DNA of 64,000 nucleotides from contig CAZLCX010000007.1 in the NCBI GenBank assembly GCA_964558325.1, positions 1-64,000 on the forward strand, given 5' to 3'. Position numbers and translations under genes: made by a program. Shown in pieces: positions 8,830-15,917 of this stretch. How positions within the stretch are numbered: the stretch's first letter is position 1; every line of letters begins with the position of its first letter. The notes beneath the pieces were generated by a model. It did not search any database and was not told the origin of the DNA. It saw only the letters and a list, made by a program, of their open reading frames with translations. The DNA is from Halonatronomonas sp964558325 (GTDB lineage Bacteria; Bacillota; Halanaerobiia; Halanaerobiales; Halarsenatibacteraceae).

Positions 8830-9330
8830 ATGAAAAAATATTTAATACTAATTTTAGTTTTTGCATTCATTATTTCAGTTACAGCACCTACACAAGCATT
8901 AGTTGAGCCAGATGTAAATGAAGGACATGGACATTTTTTGGTTAATTTAGTAGTCCCACGAGTTGATTCTGGATTTGCTGTAGCTGGCGATTACGGTATC
9001 AATAATAACTTTGGTATTTTTGGAGAAATAGGTGATCCTTTTTCTCGGCTTGGACTAAAATATCAACTAAGCCCAGGATTTGCAGTTACAGGGGGTTATG
9101 TTGTCAATAATTCTATCTTTATTGGCCTGAATACATCCTTAGCTGCTGCTGATAATTTAAGAATCTCCGGAGATTTTGGATTAGTGGCCCCAGATAGTGA
9201 TTTAGCTCTAATGTATGAAGCTGGAGCTATTTATGAACTTCCAGAAAACATTGATGTTAGAGCTTCAGTAAGCGGAATTACATCTAAAATAGACATAAAA
9301 TACAAATTAGGATTTGGTTATTCTTTCTAA
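8830..9330 (+). CDS. Exported small beta-rich protein, putative outer-membrane barrel
   Basis: I do not recognise a named family. Residues 1-23 form a signal peptide (MKKY, hydrophobic core, cleavage after TQA). The remaining ~143 residues are predicted to be consecutive amphipathic beta-strands of alternating character with Gly-Asp turns (FAVAGDYGI, FGIFGEIG, LRISGDFGLV, MYEAGAIYEL) and the chain ends in FGYSF. A C-terminal aromatic residue on a final amphipathic strand is the classic recognition signal of outer-membrane barrels, and eight short strands would fit the length. The gene is monocistronic, with GGAGG before ATG and a strong terminator after it. A barrel in a diderm Firmicute is inference. 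Confidence 0.6.
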   Translation: MKKYLILILVFAFIISVTAPTQALVEPDVNEGHGHFLVNLVVPRVDSGFAVAGDYGINNNFGIFGEIGDPFSRLGLKYQLSPGFAVTGGYVVNNSIFIGLNTSLAAADNLRISGDFGLVAPDSDLALMYEAGAIYELPENIDVRASVSGITSKIDIKYKLGFGYSF

Positions 9331-9357
9331 TAAATGAAAAACCAATAAATATACTAA

Positions 9358-9384
9358 CCCCGCTGTTAAAGCGGGGATTTTTTT
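9358..9384 (+). terminator. Intrinsic terminator after the putative barrel gene
   Basis: CCCCGC (9358-9363), a 7-nt loop, GCGGGG (9371-9376), then an A and seven Ts. Classic intrinsic terminator on the + strand. Confidence 0.92.
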
Positions 9385-9386
9385 GA

Positions 9387-10871
9387 TTACTCTATTTTAT
9401 TATACCATATTATTAAGGCTTCTTTAATTAATGGGTCATTTTTCTTTTTAATATCATCTAATTTTTTATTAATATCTACAACTTCATCTTCTTTCAAATA
9501 ATCTCTATCCATTAAATCTATTAAAGAAATCAAAAAATAATATAATGTCCATGGATTATAAGTAATAGTAAGGTGATCAATAATGAACCTTTTAGCTTTA
9601 TTCCACTTTTCCATCTGTTTTAGCATTTCGAGCCAAAATCTTGAAAAATGTTCAACATTATTTTTGTTACCATGATAATCAATCAGATCCCAAAGCGCTG
9701 AAAAAGTATAATTATCAACTAAATTTTTAGAATAACCAGGTGCATGTAATGCAATTTTATCTGCAATCTTTTCAGGATCATCTATTTGCTTAAATAATGA
9801 ATATTTCATAAAATCTAAAAGGTCCTTTAAACTAAATTTTTCTTCAAATCCTGCTTGAAATTCTTCTTTCATCTTCTCTTCTTCTTTTATACTCAAATTT
9901 TTGAAATACAAAAAATATTCTTCTGGATTACTAATATTTTTATACTTAATCAATAATCTTTTATATTTTATTAAATACCAGCTAGGAATCACTGAAATAG
10001 CTAATAATAACAGAAGTCCCCTTAAAAATAGTTGCCTCCAGAAAAAATTATTATTGGTGAGATATAATAAGCTATTTGGTGAAATCAATTTAATTGAGTC
10101 GTTAATTATATTGGCATTATTTTTAACAATTTCAATTAACTGTCCTCCACTATAATCTTTAGAACTTCTAGATAATATTCCAGCCAAAAGACCTGTAACT
10201 CTAGGAGCTGCAAAGGAAGTTCCAGACTGACGATAAGTTATCATCTGAAAAGAACTAATATTACCAGGAAGATAATAAACGACATCACCTGCTGCTGCAA
10301 AATCAACTTTATTATTATAAGTTGCATATTCGGCTAAACCTCTTCTACTACCGCTAGTTATAGAGATAGTTTCATCATAAGCTGCTGGATAGTATAAATA
10401 ATCATCACCGCTATTGCCTGCAGCTGCAATAATTATTATTCCCATTTCCTTTAAATCTTGAAAAAGTTCCTCTTCAGGTTGATATCCATCCATAAATGCC
10501 AGACTAATATTTATTAAAACCCTTTTATTCTGGTTAACAACTTGTTCAAAATATATCTGCTGTAAAAAATCCTTAAATTGTTGCCTTCGCTCTGGCTGAC
10601 TAATTGGCTGAATCTCCAATTCTCTAATTATTAAATTACTGCTGCCTGCACTATTCTCTATTATTTCTCTAACCAGCTGTCCATGACCAGGTCTTAGTTG
10701 ATAGGAACCAGGTCTCTGGATCTGATTAGTCGGGCCAAACATTGGATTAAAGCTTGCATCAATTATATAAACTATTACTGGCTTCTCTTCTTCTCTCTGG
10801 AATTCAAAATATAGAGCTAATAGTCCAAAAATCAATGATGTTATTAATAATATAATTAAAATCTTTTTCAT
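9387..10871 (-). CDS. Membrane-anchored subtilisin-like serine protease with C-terminal helical domain
   Basis: Peptidase family S8. Residues ~3-22 form an N-terminal membrane segment. A compact subtilase domain follows, with Asp38 (YIIDAS), His63 (PGHGQL), oxyanion Asn153 (AAGNSG) and Ser219 (SGTSFAAP). A second membrane segment spans ~281-301 (FLRGLLLLLAISVIPSWYL), followed by a ~190-residue, mostly helical, charged domain that should be cytoplasmic. Topology: catalytic domain outside, C-terminal domain inside. It has no recognisable propeptide. Its ATG overlaps the stop of a 56-codon gene (ATGA), and its own ribosome binding site is weak, so it is probably translationally coupled. Substrate unknown; a role in signalling or envelope proteolysis is possible. 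Confidence 0.85.
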   Translation of the reverse strand: MKKILIILLITSLIFGLLALYFEFQREEEKPVIVYIIDASFNPMFGPTNQIQRPGSYQLRPGHGQLVREIIENSAGSSNLIIRELEIQPISQPERRQQFKDFLQQIYFEQVVNQNKRVLINISLAFMDGYQPEEELFQDLKEMGIIIIAAAGNSGDDYLYYPAAYDETISITSGSRRGLAEYATYNNKVDFAAAGDVVYYLPGNISSFQMITYRQSGTSFAAPRVTGLLAGILSRSSKDYSGGQLIEIVKNNANIINDSIKLISPNSLLYLTNNNFFWRQLFLRGLLLLLAISVIPSWYLIKYKRLLIKYKNISNPEEYFLYFKNLSIKEEEKMKEEFQAGFEEKFSLKDLLDFMKYSLFKQIDDPEKIADKIALHAPGYSKNLVDNYTFSALWDLIDYHGNKNNVEHFSRFWLEMLKQMEKWNKAKRFIIDHLTITYNPWTLYYFLISLIDLMDRDYLKEDEVVDINKKLDDIKKKNDPLIKEALIIWYNKIE

Positions 10872-11038
10872 AGATATCTTTTTTCCTGAAACTTAAACTT
10901 ATTTAAAATACTTTCATCATGTTCTGCAATGAAAACAATTTTCCCATCGTTTATACCAATGGAAGCGTCGTTATAATAACCGACGCTGTCTTCCATAGTC
11001 AGAACGGTTGCTCTATCAATGATAAGACCAATCATCAT
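10868..11038 (-). CDS. 56-residue protein resembling only the N-terminal strand domain of an amidohydrolase
   Basis: Translation gives MMIGLIIDRATVLTMED, then an N-D-A-S-I-G-I segment and NDGKIVFIAEHDE. This closely follows the first beta-sandwich segment of metal-dependent amidohydrolases (a K/R-x-A-T-V-L-T-M-D stretch, then I-x-I-x-D-G-K-I), but the chain ends where the TIM barrel and metal ligands should begin. The gene has a usable AGGGGG site before ATG. It lies 20 bases after the AbrB-like gene and its TGA overlaps the ATG of the subtilase, so it looks like an intact operon member rather than plain debris. It could be a degraded amidohydrolase or a repurposed small domain. No catalytic function is expected. 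Confidence 0.6.
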   Translation of the reverse strand: MMIGLIIDRATVLTMEDSVGYYNDASIGINDGKIVFIAEHDESILNKFKFQEKRYL

Positions 11039-11058
11039 TTTAGTCAACCCCCTGGTAT

Positions 11059-11202
11059 TTAATTTTCCTCTACCTTAGTTATCATTAAACCCTCTTTAAT
11101 TTCTTTAATAAGAACACTGTCTCCTGGTTTGATGTTAGCCGCATCTAATACTTCTTTATCAAAAGTAATTTCACCTACATTATTAATGTAAATTGATGGC
11201 AT
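11059..11202 (-). CDS. AbrB/SpoVT-like swapped-hairpin small protein
   Basis: 47 residues: MPSIYINNVGEITFDKEVL followed by IKPGDSVLIKEIKEG. This is the AbrB/MazE-type swapped-hairpin pattern (GxITxPKxxR-x-x-L-x-I-x-x-GDxL), usually a dimeric DNA-binding fold. The common Pro-Lys-Arg positions are replaced by FDKEV. An excellent GGAGGTG precedes the ATG, and a near-consensus promoter lies at 11266-11294. It is first in a three-gene operon with an amidohydrolase fragment and a membrane subtilase. It may autoregulate the operon; this is inference. Confidence 0.7.
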   Translation of the reverse strand: MPSIYINNVGEITFDKEVLDAANIKPGDSVLIKEIKEGLMITKVEEN

Positions 11203-11265
11203 GGTTCACCTCCAATCCAGGATAAACTTATTTATGACTTAATAAAAATACCTTATCCTTGTTAC

Positions 11266-11294
11266 ATTATATTCTAACCCGAAAATAATGTCAA
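11266..11294 (-). promoter_or_regulatory. Near-consensus sigma-A promoter of the AbrB-protease operon
   Basis: On the minus strand TTGACA (11289-11294), a 17-bp spacer, and TATAAT (11266-11271). Both hexamers match consensus exactly. It reads toward the AbrB-like start at 11202, leaving a leader of about 55-60 nt. Confidence 0.85.
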
Positions 11295-11330
11295 GCAATT
11301 TTACAAAATTGTTAATATTTTTTTATTAAA

Positions 11331-11921
11331 TTATTTTTTATATATCTTTAGGTAATAATTGTTATTAATAATTTTACTGAGAATAGCTTTTAAACCTTTT
11401 ATATTCAATAAATCATGTAACTTTTTAGGCTCCAGTCTATGCTTTATTCCAGGGCCTGCTTCTGTCTCTTTTTTTCTCCACTCAATAATTAAAAGCCGCC
11501 CATCCTCAGTGAGCCATTTAAGATAATCATCTAAAAAAGTTTCAACATTTGGAACTTCATGAAGTATATTAGCCATTATAATAAAATCTGTTTCTAAGTT
11601 TATCTGAGATTTTATTTCTGAAAAATCCACCCCATTTTTTGAAACTTTATATGTTTTTATATTTTCAATACCAGATTTACTGGCTCTTAAATTTAATGCA
11701 TCTAACATTTCCTGAGAGAGGTCAAAACCAAAAACGCTACCCCTGTCACCAACAATTTTAGCGGCAGGCAGGGCAAAAAATCCATTACCACAACCTACAT
11801 CAAATACTGACATTCCCTCTTTTAAGCCTGCAGCAACTAATAAATTCTCTGGTTTAAATATCTCTCTTCTTTCCTCTGATATTAGCTTTTCTTTATTTTC
11901 AGGATTAAAGATATGAGCCAT
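11331..11921 (-). CDS. Class I SAM-dependent methyltransferase (UbiE/Methyltransf_11-like)
   Basis: The SAM-binding motif I VFDVGCGNGFFALPA lies near residue 40, followed by the acidic ribose-binding loop GFDLSQEML and the motif-II-like ADFIIMANILHEV stretch. C-terminal residues are rich in Lys and Asn. At ~196 residues it is a minimal methyltransferase; the substrate cannot be deduced. A GTG at 11930 is in frame but lies inside the AAGGGGTG ribosome binding site, so I choose ATG 11921. It is separated from etfA by a terminator, so it is its own transcription unit. Related proteins methylate small molecules, quinones or metalloids; no Cys cluster of the arsenite methyltransferase kind is seen. 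Confidence 0.85.
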   Translation of the reverse strand: MAHIFNPENKEKLISEERREIFKPENLLVAAGLKEGMSVFDVGCGNGFFALPAAKIVGDRGSVFGFDLSQEMLDALNLRASKSGIENIKTYKVSKNGVDFSEIKSQINLETDFIIMANILHEVPNVETFLDDYLKWLTEDGRLLIIEWRKKETEAGPGIKHRLEPKKLHDLLNIKGLKAILSKIINNNYYLKIYKK

Positions 11922-11991
11922 ATTAATCACCCCTTGTTTTCTTTGAATTTTTTGACTAATTAAATTATATTGTTTTAATTATACTATATAT

Positions 11992-12040
11992 AATTGTGAG
12001 ATTAAAATATATCTCTATAATTAAAGTTCTAATCACAATT
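11992..12040. promoter_or_regulatory. Separated inverted repeat upstream of the methyltransferase gene
   Basis: AATTGTGA at 11992-11999 and its exact complement TCACAATT at 12033-12040, 33 bp apart, in the AT-rich region between the etfA terminator and the methyltransferase start. Possibly two half-sites of one regulator. With only 8-bp arms in AT-rich DNA, chance is not excluded. Confidence 0.3.
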
Positions 12041-12070
12041 AGTATCTATAAGAGGTTATTAAACTAAATT

Positions 12071-12100
12071 TACCCTGGATACAAGTGTTAATCCAGGGTA
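12071..12100 (-). terminator. Intrinsic terminator after etfA
   Basis: TACCCTGGAT (12071-12080) pairs perfectly with ATCCAGGGTA (12091-12100), with a 10-nt loop. It lies just beyond the etfA stop and closes the maoC-acd-etfBA operon. The T-run is modest. Confidence 0.75.
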
Positions 12101-12117
12101 AATAATTATTATTAAAT

Positions 12118-13299
12118 TTATGCTATTTCTTCTATTAATTCAGGAATAATTTCCTTTAAGTCACCGATAATACCATAATCACAGATATCAAAAATAGGGG
12201 CTTCTGGATCTTTATTAATTGCTATGATATAATCTGAATTTTGCATCCCTGCTTTATGCTGAATTGCCCCTGATATCCCACAGGCAATATATAGGGTAGG
12301 TTTTACTGTTTTCCCGGTCTGGCCAACCTGATGCTCTTTTTGAATCCAGCCTTCGTCAACAACAGCTCTTGATGCTCCAACTTCACCATCTACTGTTTCA
12401 GCAAGTTTTTCTATTAAGCTAAAGTTCTCCGGACAGCCAACACCTCTTCCACCAGCAACAATAATATTTGCCTTTTCTAAATTTATAGATGTTTTTGGTT
12501 CTTTAATTATTTCTTTGATTTTAGTTAGCATATTTTGTTCTTTAATCTCAGGATTAAGTTTAATTATTTCTCCAGTTCGGTTGCCATCTTCTTCTAATTC
12601 CATCATAACACCTGGTCTGACTGTAGCCATCTGAGGGCGATGTTCCGGGCAGACAATTGTTGCCATTAAATTACCACCAAAGGCAGGTCTTGTTTGTAAA
12701 AGTATTTCTTTTTCAGTATCTATATCAAGCTCTGTGCAATCTGCAGTCAAACCTGTATCAAGTTTTGCTGCCAACCTTGGGCCAAGATCTCTACCATTAT
12801 TGGTAGCTCCTAATAATACTATCTCTGGTTTTTCTTTTTCTATTAAATTGGAGATTGCTTGAGTATATGGCTCAGTTCTATAATCTTCAAGTTCACTATT
12901 TTCTAAAAGGAACACCTTATCAGCACCTCTAGCAATTAACTTTTTGGCCTGCCTTGATAAATTATTTCCAGCTAAAACAGCAGTAACCTCAGTCTTTTTC
13001 TTTTTAGCTAATTTTCTAGCCTCACCTATTAATTCAATTGAGACATTCAGCAGCTCACCTTCCCTCTGTTCAGCTAAAACCCAGATCCCTTCATATTGCT
13101 TTAAATATGAAGTATCTTTTTGATATTTAGTAATCAATTCAATAGCGTCAAAACTACAGTGTTCAACACAGACACCACATAAAGTACATTTATCTTCATC
13201 AACTACTGCTATATTATCCCTCATATATAAAGCATTATAGGGGCATTTATCTATACAGACTTCACAACCAACACAATTTTCTACTGTTATCTTGAGCAT
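12118..13299 (-). CDS. etfA: Electron-transfer flavoprotein alpha subunit with N-terminal 2[4Fe-4S] ferredoxin domain
   Basis: Carries electrons between acyl-CoA dehydrogenase and ferredoxin/NAD or a quinone pool. Residues ~1-60 form a bacterial ferredoxin domain with two CxxCxxCxxxC clusters (Cys9, 12, 15, 19 and Cys38, 41, 44, 48). Then comes the EtfA nucleotide-binding domain and the C-terminal FAD domain with GGRGVGCPENF, GASRAVVDEGW, QVGQTGKTVKP and the ISGAIQH stretch. The 393-residue length equals a standard EtfA plus the ferredoxin extension, as in several anaerobe Etfs linked to electron bifurcation. It is the last gene of the maoC-acd-etfB-etfA operon, 12 bases from etfB. The bifurcating function is inferred from family and context. 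Confidence 0.95.
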   Translation of the reverse strand: MLKITVENCVGCEVCIDKCPYNALYMRDNIAVVDEDKCTLCGVCVEHCSFDAIELITKYQKDTSYLKQYEGIWVLAEQREGELLNVSIELIGEARKLAKKKKTEVTAVLAGNNLSRQAKKLIARGADKVFLLENSELEDYRTEPYTQAISNLIEKEKPEIVLLGATNNGRDLGPRLAAKLDTGLTADCTELDIDTEKEILLQTRPAFGGNLMATIVCPEHRPQMATVRPGVMMELEEDGNRTGEIIKLNPEIKEQNMLTKIKEIIKEPKTSINLEKANIIVAGGRGVGCPENFSLIEKLAETVDGEVGASRAVVDEGWIQKEHQVGQTGKTVKPTLYIACGISGAIQHKAGMQNSDYIIAINKDPEAPIFDICDYGIIGDLKEIIPELIEEIA

Positions 13300-13311
13300 C
13301 TAAAATTCCTC

Positions 13312-14097
13312 CTAAAGAACTTTCTCTAGTTTTAGATTATTAACTAATAATTTTACAGCACTTTGAGTCTTTGAATCATATATTTCTCCCTTTTTTTCAT
13401 GGGTTGGCACATAAGTATCAGCAACCTGAGTTGGAGAAGCGTCTAAACCTAATTTTTCTTCATCAAGATCAATATCATCTTTATCCCAGTTTATAATCAT
13501 ATCTTGATTATAAATTTCAATAATTCTCTTGATACTTGGATATCTAGGCTGATTTATTGACCCTAATATAGTTACTAGAGCTGGTAATTTAGTCTCTAAT
13601 TCCATTGATCCATCCTCTATAGCTCTACTGACAGAAATCTTATCATTATTAATTTCCAAAGACTTGACATATGTTAGTTGAGGTAAATTTAAATTTTCAG
13701 CTATTTGTGGTCCAACCTGAGCGGTATCACCATCAATGGCCTGACGACCACATAGTATTAAATCTACATTTCCAATCTCTTTTATGGCCTGAGATAAAGT
13801 GTAAGCTGTAGCCCAGGTGTCTGAACCAGCAAATGCTCTATCTGACAATAATATTACCTGATCAGCACCTATTGCATACGCCTCTCTTAAAGCTTCTTTA
13901 GCCTGAGGAGGCCCCATTGTTATAACCACAACTTCTGCACCAGTTTCATCTTTAATTTTAACAGCTTCTTCTAATGCATTTCTATCTTCTGGATTTATTA
14001 TACTTGGCACTCCTTTTCTAATAAGAGTTCCCTTTTCTTCATCTATTTTAACTTCATCAGTATCTGGTACCTGTTTAATACATACAACTATCTTCAT
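13312..14097 (-). CDS. etfB: Electron-transfer flavoprotein beta subunit
   Basis: Small Etf subunit that binds the second nucleotide cofactor and docks to the acyl-CoA dehydrogenase. It begins MKIVVCIKQVPDTDEVKID and contains NPEDRNALEEAVKIK, VVITMGPPQAKEALREA and the Etf-beta signature around VSRAIEDGSMELETKLPAL. At 261 residues it has normal length. It is flanked tightly by the acyl-CoA dehydrogenase (18 bases upstream) and etfA (14 bases downstream) on the same strand, so the three will form one complex. Assignment is secure. I cannot tell from sequence whether the site binds FAD (bifurcating) or AMP (conventional). Confidence 0.96.
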   Translation of the reverse strand: MKIVVCIKQVPDTDEVKIDEEKGTLIRKGVPSIINPEDRNALEEAVKIKDETGAEVVVITMGPPQAKEALREAYAIGADQVILLSDRAFAGSDTWATAYTLSQAIKEIGNVDLILCGRQAIDGDTAQVGPQIAENLNLPQLTYVKSLEINNDKISVSRAIEDGSMELETKLPALVTILGSINQPRYPSIKRIIEIYNQDMIINWDKDDIDLDEEKLGLDASPTQVADTYVPTHEKKGEIYDSKTQSAVKLLVNNLKLEKVL

Positions 14098-14115
14098 TAG
14101 TATTATGCCTCCTTA

Positions 14116-15252
14116 TTATAAAACCGAATTTGCTATTACCATCTTTTGAACCTCAGTTGTTCCTTCATATATTTCGGTAATCTTAGCATCCCTTAATAAT
14201 CTTTCAATTGGATATTCTTTCATATAACCATAACCGCCATGTAATTGGATAGCTTTATTGGCAACGTCAGTAGCTGTCTCTGATGCATAATATTTGGCCA
14301 TTGCTGCCTCCTTAGAAAATTTCTTGCCTTCATCCTTTGTTTTTGCTGCTTTATAAACGAGGTTTTTAGCAGCCTCTATTTTTGTCGCCATTTCAGCAAC
14401 TATCCATTGAAGACCCTGAAATTTACCAATTGGTCTTCCAAACTGTTCTCTCTCTCCTAGATATTTCACAGATTCTTCTAATGCTCTTTCTGCAATACCT
14501 AGAGCCTGGGCAGCAACACCAATCCTACCCCCATCTAGAGTTTTCATTGCTATTACAAAGCCCTGGCCCTCTTTACCTAATAAATTTTCTGCAGGAACTT
14601 CACAGTCCTGAAAGATCAATTCTCTAGTATCTGAAGCATTGATGCCCATTTTTTCTTCTTTTTTCCCTAAATTAAAGCCTGAAAATTCTTTTTCTACAAT
14701 AAAAGCAGATATTCCCCGAGTTCCCTTTGATTTATCAGTCATTGCAAAAATTATAAAGATATCAGCCACTCCTGCATTAGTAATAAATATCTTATTACCA
14801 TTTAAAATATACTTATCACCAGATTTTTCAGCTACAGTTTGAATATTAGAAGCATCAGAGCCGGCATCAGCTTCAGTCAATGCAAAAGCTCCTAATTTTT
14901 CCCCTTTAACCAGTGGTTTTAAATATTTTTCTTTCTGGTTTTGATTACCATATTGATAAATAGGTTGACATCCCAATGAGGTATGAGCAGATAAAATTAT
15001 ACCATGAACTGCACAGGCCTTTGATAACTCTTCAACAGCTAAAATATAACTAAGTGTATCACCGCCTGCTCCCCCAATTTCTTCTGGAAAGGGTATCCCT
15101 AACATATCAGCTTTAACCATTTTTTTTAAATTTTCAATTGGAAATTCGCCTGTCTTATCAATTTCAGCTGCTATAGGTTTTATTTCTTTTTCTGCAAAAT
15201 CTTTTACCACTTTTTGAATCATTTGTTGACTATCTGTTAAATTAAAATTCAT
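14116..15252 (-). CDS. Short-chain acyl-CoA dehydrogenase (butyryl-CoA dehydrogenase type)
   Basis: FAD enzyme for crotonyl-CoA/butyryl-CoA type conversions. It begins NFNLTDSQQMIQKVVKDFA and has ALTEADAGSDAS (FAD/substrate loop), the second signature around GQGFVIAMKTLDGGRI and QLHGGYGYMKEYP. Near the end, IYEGTTEVQ carries the catalytic Glu in the position typical of short-chain dehydrogenases. At 378 residues it is full length. Its place between maoC and etfBA fits a Bcd-EtfAB complex. The symbol bcd would be reasonable, but chain-length specificity is not proven by sequence. Confidence 0.92.
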   Translation of the reverse strand: MNFNLTDSQQMIQKVVKDFAEKEIKPIAAEIDKTGEFPIENLKKMVKADMLGIPFPEEIGGAGGDTLSYILAVEELSKACAVHGIILSAHTSLGCQPIYQYGNQNQKEKYLKPLVKGEKLGAFALTEADAGSDASNIQTVAEKSGDKYILNGNKIFITNAGVADIFIIFAMTDKSKGTRGISAFIVEKEFSGFNLGKKEEKMGINASDTRELIFQDCEVPAENLLGKEGQGFVIAMKTLDGGRIGVAAQALGIAERALEESVKYLGEREQFGRPIGKFQGLQWIVAEMATKIEAAKNLVYKAAKTKDEGKKFSKEAAMAKYYASETATDVANKAIQLHGGYGYMKEYPIERLLRDAKITEIYEGTTEVQKMVIANSVL

Positions 15253-15270
15253 AATTATCCCTCCAAAAAA

Positions 15271-15687
15271 TTACGTATTTAACATTATTTCTGCATTACC
15301 AGTTAATACTTCATCATCTTTTTGATTAAAACATATGGTCTTTAACTTCAATATTTTTTTCTCTGGTTTTTTCTCAGTAACTTCTACTTTAGCAGTAATA
15401 GTATCATTGATCTTAACAGGTTTTCTAAACTTCAAATCCTGAGAAAGATAAATTGCCCCTGGACCAGGAAGTTTTGTGCCAAGAACAGCTGAAATTAGAC
15501 CAGCTGATAACATACCATGAACAATTCTGTCTTTAAAAAAAGAATTTTTTGCATATTCCTGGTCAATATGTACAGGATTAAAATCTCCAGTAATACCTGC
15601 ATAGTTAGAAACATCAGATTCTGTAATTGTTTTAGAAAACGAAGCTGTATCGCCTACATGAAAGCTATCATAACTTTTTCTCTCCAC
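15271..15687 (-). CDS. MaoC-like (R)-specific enoyl-CoA hydratase
   Basis: Hot-dog fold hydratase interconverting enoyl-CoA and (R)-3-hydroxyacyl-CoA. The hydratase-2 motif YAGITGDFNPVHIDQEYA contains the catalytic Asp and His, followed by RIVHGMLSAGLIS. At about 138 residues it matches PhaJ-type single-domain enzymes. A GTG at 15696 abuts the AAAGGAG ribosome binding site too closely; the GTG at 15687 has 8-nt spacing and is the better start. It is the first gene of the maoC-acd-etfB-etfA operon. An S-specific crotonase is absent from this operon, so hydration may run through the (R) enantiomer. Confidence 0.88.
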   Translation of the reverse strand: MERKSYDSFHVGDTASFSKTITESDVSNYAGITGDFNPVHIDQEYAKNSFFKDRIVHGMLSAGLISAVLGTKLPGPGAIYLSQDLKFRKPVKINDTITAKVEVTEKKPEKKILKLKTICFNQKDDEVLTGNAEIMLNT

Positions 15688-15713
15688 AAATGCCACTCCT
15701 TTTTAGATTTTAT

Positions 15714-15729
15714 AGTGAATTACTTCACT
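15714..15729. promoter_or_regulatory. Perfect short palindrome upstream of the maoC operon
   Basis: AGTGAA-TTAC-TTCACT: 6-bp arms around a 4-bp centre, located about 27 bases before the maoC start, where it would overlap a promoter or the early leader. A candidate operator for an acyl-CoA-responsive regulator. Only the symmetry is seen. Confidence 0.4.
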
Positions 15730-15917
15730 TTTTTTAAGAAAAAAATAACTGATTTAATAAAGTCTGCCAATAAACATAATAGTAATTGTGAAAATTTTAA
15801 TTTCTATGTTTATCATATCACAAATCAGGTAAAGATTTCAACAGTTTAGTTAAATTAGAAATATTAAAATAATTATGATAATACCAGGGGAGAGACCATC
15901 TATTTATTATAGAATTA

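Noticed and set aside
11992..12040. Riboswitch or regulatory RNA before the methyltransferase
   Set aside because: Only an 8-bp separated inverted repeat; no multi-stem structure or terminator/antiterminator choice seen.
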